Assembly (NCBI GenBank): GCA_964387685.1
Contig: CAYLXK010000025.1
Coordinates: forward strand, 13,927-77,926
Source: Bryobacter sp964387685
Lineage (GTDB): Bacteria; Acidobacteriota; Terriglobia; Bryobacterales; Bryobacteraceae
Reading direction: 5' to 3'
Length of the DNA stretch: 64,000 nucleotides
In this document: positions 51,260-60,523 of the stretch, piece by piece
Layout: every line of letters starts with the position of its first letter
Position numbering within the stretch: the first letter of the stretch is position 1
The notes under the pieces: model-generated
The model's database searches: none
The model's input: only the letters and a program-made list of their open reading frames with translations
What the model was told of the DNA's origin: nothing
Position numbers and translations under genes: made by a program

Positions 51260-52653
51260 CGCCCGAGGAATTTCGGACATTCGGCTATGCCACCATCGAC
51301 TGGATTGCGCACTACCTGGAGACGACGCGCGATTACCCGGTCCTCCCGGCGGCCAAGCCTGGTTCGCTGATCGACGCATTGCCAAAGAGTGCGCCGGAAG
51401 CCCCTCAGCCATTTGAGGAAATCCTGGCCGATTTTGAAGAGCAAATCGTTCCTCGCAACACGCAATGGAATCACCCTCGCTTCATGGGCTACTTTGCGAT
51501 TTCCGCCACGCCGCCCGGGATTCTGGCAGAGTTGCTGTGCGCCGCCTTGAATTCGAATGGAATCCTGTGGAAGTCTTCCCCGGCCGTTACGGAACTGGAG
51601 CAGGTCACCTTGGACTGGCTCCGCCAATGGCTTGGACTGCCCGATGGCTGGTTTGGCCAGATTCTCGATACCGCTTCTACCAGCACCTTTCATGCGATTG
51701 TGGCGGCGCGCGTTCGGAAAGGCTATGCCTGCGCGGACGCGTCGTTGACGATGTACGCCAGCGAATGGGCGCATAGTTCTATTCCGAAGGGGGCCATGGC
51801 GGCTGGAATTGCCAAAACCAACGTTCGCAGCATCCCAGCGGACCACGCCTTCCGGATGCGGCCCGATTTGTTGGAAGCGGCGATCCAAATGGATTTGCAG
51901 GAGGGGCGGACGCCCTTTTGCGTGGTCGCAACCGTCGGAACTACCAGCGTGGCGTCGATTGACCCGGTGCCCGAGATTCTCGCCATTTGCCGGAAATACG
52001 ATCTCTGGCTGCATGTTGATGGAGCCTATGGCGGGAGCGCCGCGATAAACGAGAATTTCCGATGGATTCTGGAGGGCGTGGGGGATGCGGATTCGTTCGT
52101 CGTCAATCCTCACAAGTGGCTCTTCACGCCTCTGGACATCAGTGTTTTGTATTGCCGGAACTCCGCATGGTTGCGCGAAGCCTTTTCTCTGGTGCCGGAG
52201 TATCTTCGCAGCCAGCAGGATCCACGTGCGCTGAATCTGAGCGAATATGGCTTGCCCCTAGGCCGGCGCTTTCGCGCGTTAAAGCTTTGGTTCACGATGC
52301 GGGCCTATGGACGGGAAAAATTGGCCGGGGTGATTGGCGATCACATTGATTACGCCAAGCGGCTAGAGGCGCAGATAGCCCTGGACGAGGACTTTGAGGT
52401 GGTAGCGCCGGTTGAGTTTTCGCTGGTCGTATTCCGGCACCGGGCGAGCGACGAATTCAACCGCGCTCTGCTGGACGCTGTCAATGAAAGCGGGCTCGCC
52501 CTACTGTCGCCGGACCGGATTCGAGAAAAGCAAGCCATCCGCCTGGCGATCGGCCATTTCGAAACCAAATGGGAAGACGTCGAGGCCGTCTGGGACACCG
52601 TGAGAGATTCGGCGGCCAAACTGGAGCGTGCGGTCGGGGGCGAAATAGGCTAG
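51256..52653 (+). CDS. PLP-dependent aromatic-L-amino-acid decarboxylase family enzyme
   Basis: A 465-aa group II decarboxylase. The PLP lysine is K287 in VNPHKWLFTPLD; other landmarks are NHPRFMGYF, LDTASTSTFHAIV and HVDGAYGGSA. Group II enzymes decarboxylate aromatic amino acids, glutamate or related substrates. The ATG overlaps the DapA-like stop (ATGA), so the two form an operon. Its TAG and the convergent kinase TAG share a CTAG. Substrate undetermined. Confidence 0.88.
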   Translation: MTPEEFRTFGYATIDWIAHYLETTRDYPVLPAAKPGSLIDALPKSAPEAPQPFEEILADFEEQIVPRNTQWNHPRFMGYFAISATPPGILAELLCAALNSNGILWKSSPAVTELEQVTLDWLRQWLGLPDGWFGQILDTASTSTFHAIVAARVRKGYACADASLTMYASEWAHSSIPKGAMAAGIAKTNVRSIPADHAFRMRPDLLEAAIQMDLQEGRTPFCVVATVGTTSVASIDPVPEILAICRKYDLWLHVDGAYGGSAAINENFRWILEGVGDADSFVVNPHKWLFTPLDISVLYCRNSAWLREAFSLVPEYLRSQQDPRALNLSEYGLPLGRRFRALKLWFTMRAYGREKLAGVIGDHIDYAKRLEAQIALDEDFEVVAPVEFSLVVFRHRASDEFNRALLDAVNESGLALLSPDRIREKQAIRLAIGHFETKWEDVEAVWDTVRDSAAKLERAVGGEIG

Positions 52654-54653
52654 GAAGCCTTGGCTAGCCCTGGGCTGGCGGCATGCGGCGCATTTTCGAT
52701 ATGCGTGCTTAGTTGCTGGATCTGCACTTCGAGCGCCATCAAACTGTCCTGGATCGAGTCATTGCGATCGGCCTCGATGGCATACAAGAGGCTCGCCGTC
52801 GAATCCGCCACCTGCACGGCGGCAATGCGTTCGGCGGCGCTGCGGAGTTTGCGCAGTTCGCGTTCGGTAGCGCTTTTGTCCCCGCGGGCCAGGGCGGATT
52901 GAATCTTGCCAAGGCGTTCGGGAGCCATCTGCAGGAAAAGCAGAAGCATGCCTTGGAAGAGGTTCTTGTCGTTATCGGTAAGGCGGGCGGCCAGCCCCTG
53001 ATCGATGACGGAGGGTAGGGCCAGCGGCGCCTCGGCAGGCAGGGTAGCAAGCGCCTCACTCGCGTCGACGGCGGTGTCGATGTAGCGCAGGATCGTGTGG
53101 ACCAGCGTCTGCGGATTGACGGGCTTAGAAACGTAATCGTTCATGCCCGCTTCCAGGCAGCGCTCGCGGTCGCCAGTCATGGCGTGCGCCGTCATCGCCA
53201 CAATCGGGAGCTTGCGAAGCCCCAGTTCGGAACGAATTTTTTTGGTCGCTTCAATGCCATCGAGATAAGGCATCTGGACGTCCATCAAAACGATGTCGTA
53301 GGCGTTCTTTTCGAGAAACTTCAGCGCCTCCAACCCGTTGCCCGCCACATCGACAAAGAAGCCGCGCTTCGACAGGATCGCCAGCACAACCCGCTGATTC
53401 ACCAGGTTGTCCTCAACCAACAGAATCTGCGGAGCCCGTCCCCCGAGGCTCACCTTTTCTTCACTGGTACCGCGCTGGTCCACCTCGACACGCTTCGGTT
53501 GCTGCGCGATTTCGAAAGCGGCGCGGACGTGAAACTGGCTGCCCCGACCCACTTCGCTTTCGACCCAGATCTTACCCCCGAACATCTCAACCAAGCGGCG
53601 GGTGATCGCCAGGCCCAGGCCGGTTCCTCCAAAACGCCGCGTGATGCTGCCATCGGCCTGGGTGAACTTGTCGAAAATGCGTTCCAGTTTGTCGGCTGGT
53701 ATACCGACCCCGCTGTCCTCGACAACAACCTCCACATTCACTTTGGCCCCCGGGGCCGGCGCTTGCTCGGACTCCTTGGCCCGCAAGTGCACTTTCACAT
53801 ACCCGTTCTCGGTAAATTTGATCGCATTTCCGAGCAGATTGGCCAAGATTTGGCGGAGGCGCATCGGATCCCCATAGACGGTATCGGGGACGGAGGGGTC
53901 TACCAGGACACTTAATTCGATCCGCCGTTGCTTGGCGCGCGCCTGATGCGTTTTCACGGCCTCTTCGACCAATTGCTTGAGGCCAAAAGGAATGTGCTCC
54001 AGTGACATCTTGCCGCTCTCGATCTTCGACAAGTCCAGGATGTCGTTCAGAAGTGCGAGCAAAGAATGCGCACAGCGCTGGGCGGTTTCCAGTTCCTCGC
54101 GCTGCTCCAATGACAAGCGGCTCTCCAGGACTACGTCCAACATGCCCAGAATGCCATTCATGGGCGTGCGCAGTTCGTGCGACATATTGGCCAGAAATTC
54201 GCTCTTGGCCTGGCTGGCGGCGAGGGCCCGCTCCATGGCTTCTCGCAGCGCATCCGTGCGCTGCTGGATGCGGGTTTCCAGCATCTCCCGATGCTCTTCA
54301 ATCTGCCGGTCCCGCTCTTTCAAGGCATGGATCGTATCGTTAAAGACCTCGCCGACAAATTGAATTTCATCACCCGTTTGGCTGACCTGGATTTTCTCCA
54401 ACTGGCCCATCTGGACCCGCTTCATCCCGGCGGCCAAATTGCGCAGGGGCTTGGCCATGATCGTGGCAGTGAAACGGCCAATCGCCAGGGCCACCAGGAG
54501 CAGGATGCAAAGCATCAGAGCCCCCTTGCCAAGGTCGAAGGTGCCGTTGTGGATGTCGTAACCGACGTTGACGAGCATCACCCAAAACACCAGTACAGAG
54601 GTGAAGATCGAGAACTTGGTGGCGAGATTCCGGGATTTAACGGGTTTGGCCAT
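52650..54653 (-). CDS. membrane hybrid histidine kinase with HPt-like tail
   Basis: A 667-aa protein: two membrane helices (about 14-31 and 43-62), HAMP, HisKA with H159 in SHELRTP, a full HATPase (N-box LGNAIKF, G1 DSGVGIP, G2 GGTGLGLA), a receiver with D458 in LMDVQMP, and a C-terminal HPt-like helix bundle. In the HPt region the phosphoacceptor position reads LRKLRSAAERI with no His, so that domain seems unable to take phosphate. The ATG at 54653 is preferred over TTG 54659. Confidence 0.88.
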   Translation of the reverse strand: MAKPVKSRNLATKFSIFTSVLVFWVMLVNVGYDIHNGTFDLGKGALMLCILLLVALAIGRFTATIMAKPLRNLAAGMKRVQMGQLEKIQVSQTGDEIQFVGEVFNDTIHALKERDRQIEEHREMLETRIQQRTDALREAMERALAASQAKSEFLANMSHELRTPMNGILGMLDVVLESRLSLEQREELETAQRCAHSLLALLNDILDLSKIESGKMSLEHIPFGLKQLVEEAVKTHQARAKQRRIELSVLVDPSVPDTVYGDPMRLRQILANLLGNAIKFTENGYVKVHLRAKESEQAPAPGAKVNVEVVVEDSGVGIPADKLERIFDKFTQADGSITRRFGGTGLGLAITRRLVEMFGGKIWVESEVGRGSQFHVRAAFEIAQQPKRVEVDQRGTSEEKVSLGGRAPQILLVEDNLVNQRVVLAILSKRGFFVDVAGNGLEALKFLEKNAYDIVLMDVQMPYLDGIEATKKIRSELGLRKLPIVAMTAHAMTGDRERCLEAGMNDYVSKPVNPQTLVHTILRYIDTAVDASEALATLPAEAPLALPSVIDQGLAARLTDNDKNLFQGMLLLFLQMAPERLGKIQSALARGDKSATERELRKLRSAAERIAAVQVADSTASLLYAIEADRNDSIQDSLMALEVQIQQLSTHIENAPHAASPGLAKAS

Positions 54654-54801
54654 GCGCAAGGAAAAAGGGCAAAACGGGCCTTCTAAGGTGATTCGGCAGT
54701 TTCAGTCTGGCATGCAACGCTCAAGAAGCCTATTGGGGGAAAGCCCTAGTACATTTCTAAGGATTGGGTAGTCCGACGCGCTTTGCTAGACTCGGGCGAA
54801 G

Positions 54802-55719
54802 GTGTCTTCCTCCCGATTGGCTACGCAGATCTGCGGCGTCGCACTTGAAAATCCAGTTCTCGCCGCCTCTGGGACCTTTGCGTACGGTGTTGAATTTGAA
54901 AGGGTTGTGGACCTCAACGCGATCGGCGGCTTGATCGTTAAGGGACTCAGCCGAGAACCGATTGAAGGGAACCCTCCGCCTCGCCTTTGGGAAACCGCCT
55001 CGGGAATGATGAATTCCATTGGACTCCAGAACATTGGGGTACGTGAATTCGTTAGGACTAAGCTGCCGGCGCTGGCACCCTACCGCACCAAGATCTTCGC
55101 CAACGTCTTTGGCTATGCTCCGGACGATTATCTGGAAGTCATCCGAGTGCTGGAAGACGCGCCGGGATTGGCCGGCTACGAGGTGAACGTAAGTTGCCCC
55201 AACACCAAGCACGGGGGGATCTTTTTTTCCTCCGATCCAGGCCTGCTGGCCAGCCTGGTAGAACCGATGCGCAAAATAAGCACAAGGCCGCTGATCGTGA
55301 AACTTTCCCCGAATGTGGCGCAAATCGCACCATTGGCGCGAGCGGCGGAGGGCGCGGGAGCGGACGCTATTTCTCTGATCAATACAGTCATCTCGCTCGC
55401 GGTGGACGCGCGGACCCGCCGTCCGCGCATTGGCGCCGGCTTCGGTGGCCTGAGCGGTCCGGCGGTGAAGCCGATTGCGCTGCGGCTCGTCTATGAGGCG
55501 GCCCAGGCAGTAAAGATCCCAGTGATTGGCCTGGGGGGGATCGCCACGGGGGAGGATGCCGCCGAATTTCTCGTGGCGGGGGCAAGCGCCGTACAAGTGG
55601 GAACGGCGACGTTCTGGGACCCGGAATCGCCCGTTCGAATCGCCCGGGAACTCGACCAATTTCTACGCCGTGAGAAAGTCGGCTCGGTTCGAGACCTGGT
55701 AGCTACGCTACAGTTTTAG
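54802..55719 (+). CDS. pyrD: dihydroorotate dehydrogenase, class 1B catalytic subunit
   Basis: A 305-aa PyrD, converting dihydroorotate to orotate in pyrimidine synthesis. The catalytic Cys is C132 in EVNVSCPNTKHGG. FMN-phosphate contacts are GGIATGEDA and GTATFWD. Starts with GTG at 54802. It is 5 bp upstream of ridA. No PyrK electron-transfer subunit gene is adjacent, so the class 1B call rests on sequence. Confidence 0.92.
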   Translation: MSSSRLATQICGVALENPVLAASGTFAYGVEFERVVDLNAIGGLIVKGLSREPIEGNPPPRLWETASGMMNSIGLQNIGVREFVRTKLPALAPYRTKIFANVFGYAPDDYLEVIRVLEDAPGLAGYEVNVSCPNTKHGGIFFSSDPGLLASLVEPMRKISTRPLIVKLSPNVAQIAPLARAAEGAGADAISLINTVISLAVDARTRRPRIGAGFGGLSGPAVKPIALRLVYEAAQAVKIPVIGLGGIATGEDAAEFLVAGASAVQVGTATFWDPESPVRIARELDQFLRREKVGSVRDLVATLQF

Positions 55720-55724
55720 GCAAG

Positions 55725-56111
55725 ATGCGTCTGGTAATCTCTACCCCCCATGCTCCCGCAGCGATCGGTCCGTATTCACAAGCCATCGTCTACAACGGAA
55801 TCGCCTATTTGAGCGGCCAAATCCCCTTGGACCCCCAAAGCGGCAAAATAGTCGAAGGCGGTATTGCGGAGCAAACCGTGCAGGTACTGCAAAACCTCGG
55901 GGCAGTGCTGGAGGCGTGTGGGTCTAATTTCGACATGGTCCTCAAGACGACCATCTATGTGAAGGACCTTGGAGACTTCGCCGCCGTAAACGAGGTTTAC
56001 GGGCGCTACTTTTCCACCAACCCGCCAGCCCGGGCAACGGTAGAGGTGGCGCGCTTGCCGCGCGATGTGCGCATCGAGATCGACGCGATCGCCGCTATTC
56101 TTGACGCCTAG
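55725..56111 (+). CDS. ridA: RidA-family reactive imine deaminase
   Basis: A 128-aa RidA protein that removes reactive imine/enamine intermediates. Key residues are the IGPYSQAI start, the LSGQIPLD stretch, and the catalytic Arg in PPARATVEVARLPRD. Normal length. It follows pyrD by 5 bp and converges with the next gene, whose coding ends share CTAG. Confidence 0.92.
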   Translation: MRLVISTPHAPAAIGPYSQAIVYNGIAYLSGQIPLDPQSGKIVEGGIAEQTVQVLQNLGAVLEACGSNFDMVLKTTIYVKDLGDFAAVNEVYGRYFSTNPPARATVEVARLPRDVRIEIDAIAAILDA

Positions 56112-56506
56112 GGTTTCTTGGGTTCCGTCGGCATGTCGCCGTGGGAGGAATACTGTTTTTGCGGGGGGTTGAGCTTAACTTGGATCGTGCGGTCTTCTTC
56201 GGAGACCTCGTAGGTGTTACCGAAAGTCTGATAATTCTTGGCGATTACCTGCACAAGAATGTCGCCCTGCGGGATCGGGGGAATTTTTACCCAGCCTTCG
56301 CTGTTGGTGCGCATCTCCCAGTTCGTCATAATCTTCTTGCCAAGCTTGGTTACGCTACGTCCCCGCACGAAGCGGACTATTACGGCGGCGCGATCCACCG
56401 GCTTGCCAATGTCGTTGGTGACCTCGATGCGCAAGTTCGTCATGGGGCTGTCCGCAAACATTGGCATGGAGGCCGCGAGAAGTGCGAAGCTGCGACGAGT
56501 GATCAT
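56108..56506 (-). CDS. small exported beta-rich protein, unknown
   Basis: A 132-aa protein with a twin-Arg-like N-terminus (ITRRSFALLAAS) and a single carboxypeptidase-regulatory-like beta domain (RIEVTNDIGKPVDRAAVIV, TIQVKLNP). No catalytic residues. Its TAG overlaps ridA's TAG within CTAG at 56108-56111. It starts 24 bp after the hpnE stop and could be read on from it. Confidence 0.6.
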   Translation of the reverse strand: MITRRSFALLAASMPMFADSPMTNLRIEVTNDIGKPVDRAAVIVRFVRGRSVTKLGKKIMTNWEMRTNSEGWVKIPPIPQGDILVQVIAKNYQTFGNTYEVSEEDRTIQVKLNPPQKQYSSHGDMPTEPKKP

Positions 56507-56530
56507 GTCTCCATTCTAGGCAAGATTGAT

Positions 56531-57832
56531 TCAGGCGACATCGGGCAGGAGGAAGCGTCCAGGCCGTCCCAGACACGCGGCAACAGCTTCGGCCGCTTTG
56601 TATCCGCTGCGAACGGCGCCCTCCATCGTCGCCGGCCATCCGCTTTGGGTCCAGTCTCCGGCTAGAAAGAACCTCTCATATTGCGTGACGGCAGGAGGGC
56701 GCTTAGCTTCAAGGCCGGGCTTGGCGCGAAAAGTAGCTCGCACTTCTTTCACAACGTGCGCTCTATCCAGAACCGCCTGCGTCACACCGGGCAGGAACTC
56801 CGCCAGTTCCCGCACGCTGAGATCAATGATGTCCTGACGCCCCATCCTGAGCATGAGATCGGAGGCACTCACCACGAGCATCAGGTAGCGGCCGCCGTTC
56901 TTGCTAAAGAACCACTGAATGTTGCGGTCCAGCAGGCTGCCGTGGGGCAGGTCTGTGACGGGCCGGTCGAACCAAAGATGAACTCCGGTAATGGATGAGG
57001 GCTCGAAGTCTTGATAGCGAATGGGGAGTTGCGGTGCAAGCAGGCACAACTTATCGCTCGGGAGAGCGCTAACGATGGCTCTGGCACCTCGCCAAGCCCC
57101 GTCGACCATCACCGCGGGGCGTTCCGGCGCAATCGCCGACACCGCAGCCCGGAATTGAACTTTGACGCCAGGCATGGCAGCGTCGCACAGCTCCCGCAGG
57201 GGCACGCGAGGAATGCCCATTTCATAGGTGTCGGAATCGGCCAAAAATCCCAGCCAAATGACCTGAAAGCCATGGATGGCGGCCATCTCGTGCAATTCCA
57301 CATTGACGGCGCTTAGAAGTATCTGCCGCCAGAAACGCTGGATCAGGCGCTGCGGCTGCCGCTTCTCCGCAAGCCATTCCGCCATGCTGATCTCGGCGAG
57401 ATCCTGACGCCGCTTCCTTTCCCACAGAATGGCCAACATCGCACGGCCCAGCGCTAGCTTTTCCTCCCAATTCATCCATTGTGCTTGGGCAAAAGCTTCG
57501 CTGAAATGAGCCGGTGCCGGCAGTAAGCCACGACGCCAGGGGCTGACTCGGCCTCCGGGCTCGAGGAAATAGAAGACTCGATGGAACTCAATGGCCTCGA
57601 AAACGCCCAGTCGGCGGTAAAAGTCCTGTAGGTTCACACAACACTTCAAAAGTATGTGTTGGCAGTTGTCGATCTCGTCGCTGGCGCCTTCCGACTGGGG
57701 CACGCGGTAACTGGTGGCCCGGCCGCCTGGGTAAGGTCTTGCTTCAAGTACTTCGACTTCAAATCCGTGCGCACCCAACGCCACGGCGGTGGAAAGGCCC
57801 GCTAAGCCGCCACCTACAACGATTACATCCAT
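56531..57832 (-). CDS. hpnE: hydroxysqualene dehydroxylase HpnE-like
   Basis: A 433-aa FAD-dependent amine-oxidase-like enzyme with the dinucleotide motif VVGGGLAGLSTAVAL, then EARPYPGGRATSY. The C-terminal FAD part (FFLAGDWTQSGWPATMEGAVRSGYKAAE) is typical of HpnE and carotenoid desaturase relatives. HpnE reduces hydroxysqualene to squalene with HpnC and HpnD, which are not in this window. With HpnI/HpnJ at 18-21 kb it supports hopanoid synthesis. Confidence 0.88.
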   Translation of the reverse strand: MDVIVVGGGLAGLSTAVALGAHGFEVEVLEARPYPGGRATSYRVPQSEGASDEIDNCQHILLKCCVNLQDFYRRLGVFEAIEFHRVFYFLEPGGRVSPWRRGLLPAPAHFSEAFAQAQWMNWEEKLALGRAMLAILWERKRRQDLAEISMAEWLAEKRQPQRLIQRFWRQILLSAVNVELHEMAAIHGFQVIWLGFLADSDTYEMGIPRVPLRELCDAAMPGVKVQFRAAVSAIAPERPAVMVDGAWRGARAIVSALPSDKLCLLAPQLPIRYQDFEPSSITGVHLWFDRPVTDLPHGSLLDRNIQWFFSKNGGRYLMLVVSASDLMLRMGRQDIIDLSVRELAEFLPGVTQAVLDRAHVVKEVRATFRAKPGLEAKRPPAVTQYERFFLAGDWTQSGWPATMEGAVRSGYKAAEAVAACLGRPGRFLLPDVA

Positions 57833-57863
57833 AGGACAGATCGAGAAGGGGTGTGGGGGGATC

Positions 57864-57980
57864 TTAAGCGAGGGAGGGGGCGCGGTCTCGTTTGCCGCCG
57901 CCGGAGGAGCCGTTCAGCAGAACGTAGGCCACCACCGCACATAGGCCATAAAAGACTACGTCTTGCAGAAATGCTTCCAT
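57864..57980 (-). CDS. 38-aa single-pass membrane protein candidate
   Basis: A 39-codon frame from the ATG at 57980 to the TAA at 57864, encoding one hydrophobic helix (VVFYGLCAVVAYVLL) followed by a Ser/Gly-rich basic tail (GGGKRDRAP). It is upstream of hpnE on the same strand. No strong ribosome binding site precedes it. It is too short for certainty. Confidence 0.35.
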   Translation of the reverse strand: MEAFLQDVVFYGLCAVVAYVLLNGSSGGGKRDRAPSLA

Positions 57981-58024
57981 GTGAAATCAGTATGCGGGCT
58001 TTTTTTCCCCGTAGCAATGCCCCG

Positions 58025-58360
58025 TTAGCTCCAATAACCACGATACCAGCCCAGTACTACTGCCTCGATGGCGGCCACGATGGGAAAGGCGAGCGCCGCC
58101 CAGACCCAGCGTTCCCTCCAGACAAGCCGGCCCTGGACGGCCACGATCAGCGCGATCAGTGCGTAATGCTCTATAGAGGGAATCTCACAGAAGGGGCAAT
58201 GTTTCAGGTGGGCCTGATGAATATTGCATTGCAGTGTACCGCCGTCCCACCAATTGCGGCAGCCGCACTGGAAAAGGAATCCGCAAAGCCGGATGAAAAA
58301 GACCGCGCTGAACGCGGCAAGACCGAGCCAGTAGACAAGCTTACGCGCGTACTGCGGCAC
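58025..58360 (-). CDS. small Cys-rich membrane protein (DUF2752-like)
   Basis: A 111-aa protein with about three hydrophobic helices and a Cys-rich segment, CGFLFQCGCRNWW then CNIHQAHLKHCPFCE, that could bind metal or form disulphides. It starts at a GTG at 58360 and overlaps the trpE-trpG 3' end by 20 bp. No function known; the resemblance to DUF2752 is from memory only. Confidence 0.5.
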   Translation of the reverse strand: MPQYARKLVYWLGLAAFSAVFFIRLCGFLFQCGCRNWWDGGTLQCNIHQAHLKHCPFCEIPSIEHYALIALIVAVQGRLVWRERWVWAALAFPIVAAIEAVVLGWYRGYWS

Positions 58361-60491
58361 GGCTAAGCTGGCGGATCGCGTTCGTCATCAGCCGGAGACC
58401 CGCCTTGCCTTCCAACGTCAACAGACTCTCCGGGTGAAACTGCACGGCCTCGATTGGCAATTCCCGGTGCCGGACTCCCATGATGACGCCGTCGCTTGAT
58501 TCAGCGGTGATCTCCAGGCAATCCGGGAGTGTCGCACGGCGGGCATGTAGGGAGTGGTAGCGGCCCACCTTCAAAGGATTGTTCAGCCCTTCAAAAACGC
58601 CGGTGCCCCGGTGAGAAACCTCCGACTGCTTTCCATGCATAGGGTAATCCAGTACGTCCAGAGAGCCGCCGAACGCCTCGACGATTCCTTGCAAGCCCAG
58701 GCAAACGCCAAAAACGGGGATGTCCCGTTCGGCACAATATCGCACCGCCTGCGGGACGCGGAAATCCTCGGGCCTGCCGGGTCCGGGTGAAAGCAGCACT
58801 AAATCGGGATTTACGGATTCAATCAAGGCCAAATCGAAGCCGGCGCGATAGGTGACCACCTCCGCCCCAGCTTGGCGCGCATAGTTGGCGAGGGTGTGGA
58901 TAAAGCAGTCGTCGTTATCGATCAGCATCAGGCGAAGTGGGGAGCTTCGTTCGTGCGATGCCGAAATGGGCGTTTCCGCCACAGAGGGCAGTGCCAGCGC
59001 ACGGAAGAAGCTAGTGGCCTTTAGGCGGGTTTCGTTTTCTTCCGCCGCCGGATCGGAATCGTAGAGGAGCGTGGCCCCCGCCGGGTAACTGGCAATTCCA
59101 TCCTTGAGGTGCACAGTGCGTATCAGGATCCCCGTGTTGATGTCGCCGGAGAGGCTAATGGCCCCGATTGCGCCGCCGTACCAACCGCGCGCCGTTTTCT
59201 CGAGGTTCTCGATGGCCTGGGCGGCCGCCTTCTTCGGCGCGCCGATCACGGTTACGGCCCACATGTGCGTGAGGAAGGCATCCAGGGAATCGAACTTCGG
59301 GTCGAGTGTTCCGACGACATGGTCCACCGTATGGAATACGCCCGCATAGCTTTCGATCAGACGGCGCGCCACCAGTTCCACGGTGCCGGGAACGCACACC
59401 CGCGACTTGTCGTTGCGGTCGACGTCGGTACACATCGTCAACTCGCTTTCCTCTTTGGCGCTATTCAGCAACTGCTTAATGTTTTCGGCATCCTGAAGCG
59501 GGTCGCCCGTGCGCCGGGCGGTACCCGAAATAGGACAGGTCTCGACGCGGTTGCCCTCAACACGGACGAACATTTCGGGAGAAGCGCCCACCAGTTGCTC
59601 TTCGCCGAACTGGATCAGGAATTCGTAGGGACTTGGGCTCGCGATCTGAATGCGCTCGAAAAGCTGCGCGGGGCTCTCGCTGTAGGGAGCGCTAAAAGTC
59701 TGGCGCAGCACGACTTCGTAATAGTCCCCGCGCTTCATGCCCGCGCGGCAAGTTTCTACTTTGGCCATGTATTCGGCGGGCTGGTGGTCCGCTTCGATGG
59801 GGCGCGCCTTTCGCCTGCGGGGCTTGGGGACTCTTTCGGCACTACGCGGCTTTCCCGCGGTCGTCGATTCGCCTTGAGAGAATTCGAAGCTCACGCGCTC
59901 AATCGTTTCCTTCTTGCGGTCCATGAGGTAGATCTCGTCGCAAAGGAAGAGCTGGAGATCTTTGACGCCCTCGCGCGGCAGTTTGAGGTCCAGCGGATCG
60001 AATTGAAACAACAAGTCGTAGCCGAACGCGCCAATAAGAAATAGATCGTTCACTTCAGGGCTTCGGAACTCTTCGATCAGGGCCCGAAGTATCGAAAACG
60101 CGGACGGCTGTTTAGAACGTTCTTCTTCGCTAAACAAGGCGGGCAGGGGCTGCAGGAGGCCGCGCAACACGAGCGGCTCTTCGGTAAAGGCATCCCAGTG
60201 AGGATGAGCGCGCAGAACCCGCGCGAGCATGCCCAACAAAGCCTCGCCACGGTCGTTGAGGGCCCGAAAGTCCATCTCGCGCCCGCGCGCGACGATTTCC
60301 ACCGGCGGCGCGACACTGGCGAAATCCCAACGCGAGTAGCGCCCCGGGTACTCGTAACCGCTCGACAGGTAAACGCCGCGCTTTTTGTCCAGTTCGCGCA
60401 GCCATTTCGTTAACCCCTTCGCATAAGGAAGCTTAGAGGAACGGCGCGTGACGCTTACGCCACTGCGGCTGAGATATTGGAGCTCGGACAT
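58341..60491 (-). CDS. trpEG: anthranilate synthase, fused TrpE-TrpG
   Basis: A 716-aa fusion. The TrpE part covers about residues 1-500 with ETCPISGTARR and the chorismate site (YAGVFHTVDHVVGTL, VTVIGAPKKAA). The TrpG glutaminase covers about 525-716 with Cys597 in GVCLGLQ and the HPES motif near the end. It makes anthranilate from chorismate and glutamine, as in rhizobial TrpE(G). The PISGT motif points to anthranilate synthase rather than PabB. Starts 32 bp from the divergent isomerase gene. Confidence 0.9.
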   Translation of the reverse strand: MSELQYLSRSGVSVTRRSSKLPYAKGLTKWLRELDKKRGVYLSSGYEYPGRYSRWDFASVAPPVEIVARGREMDFRALNDRGEALLGMLARVLRAHPHWDAFTEEPLVLRGLLQPLPALFSEEERSKQPSAFSILRALIEEFRSPEVNDLFLIGAFGYDLLFQFDPLDLKLPREGVKDLQLFLCDEIYLMDRKKETIERVSFEFSQGESTTAGKPRSAERVPKPRRRKARPIEADHQPAEYMAKVETCRAGMKRGDYYEVVLRQTFSAPYSESPAQLFERIQIASPSPYEFLIQFGEEQLVGASPEMFVRVEGNRVETCPISGTARRTGDPLQDAENIKQLLNSAKEESELTMCTDVDRNDKSRVCVPGTVELVARRLIESYAGVFHTVDHVVGTLDPKFDSLDAFLTHMWAVTVIGAPKKAAAQAIENLEKTARGWYGGAIGAISLSGDINTGILIRTVHLKDGIASYPAGATLLYDSDPAAEENETRLKATSFFRALALPSVAETPISASHERSSPLRLMLIDNDDCFIHTLANYARQAGAEVVTYRAGFDLALIESVNPDLVLLSPGPGRPEDFRVPQAVRYCAERDIPVFGVCLGLQGIVEAFGGSLDVLDYPMHGKQSEVSHRGTGVFEGLNNPLKVGRYHSLHARRATLPDCLEITAESSDGVIMGVRHRELPIEAVQFHPESLLTLEGKAGLRLMTNAIRQLSRAAVRA

Positions 60492-60523
60492 CGGTATCCC
60501 TTGATGATAAGCTCTTCGATGAA

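Noticed and set aside
59109..60044. 311-aa plus-strand frame opposite trpEG
   Set aside because: Antisense to the conserved anthranilate synthase; no recognisable motif.
58341..60491. Fused synthase as aminodeoxychorismate synthase (PabB-PabA)
   Set aside because: The PISGT motif and TrpE(G)-like length favour anthranilate synthase.
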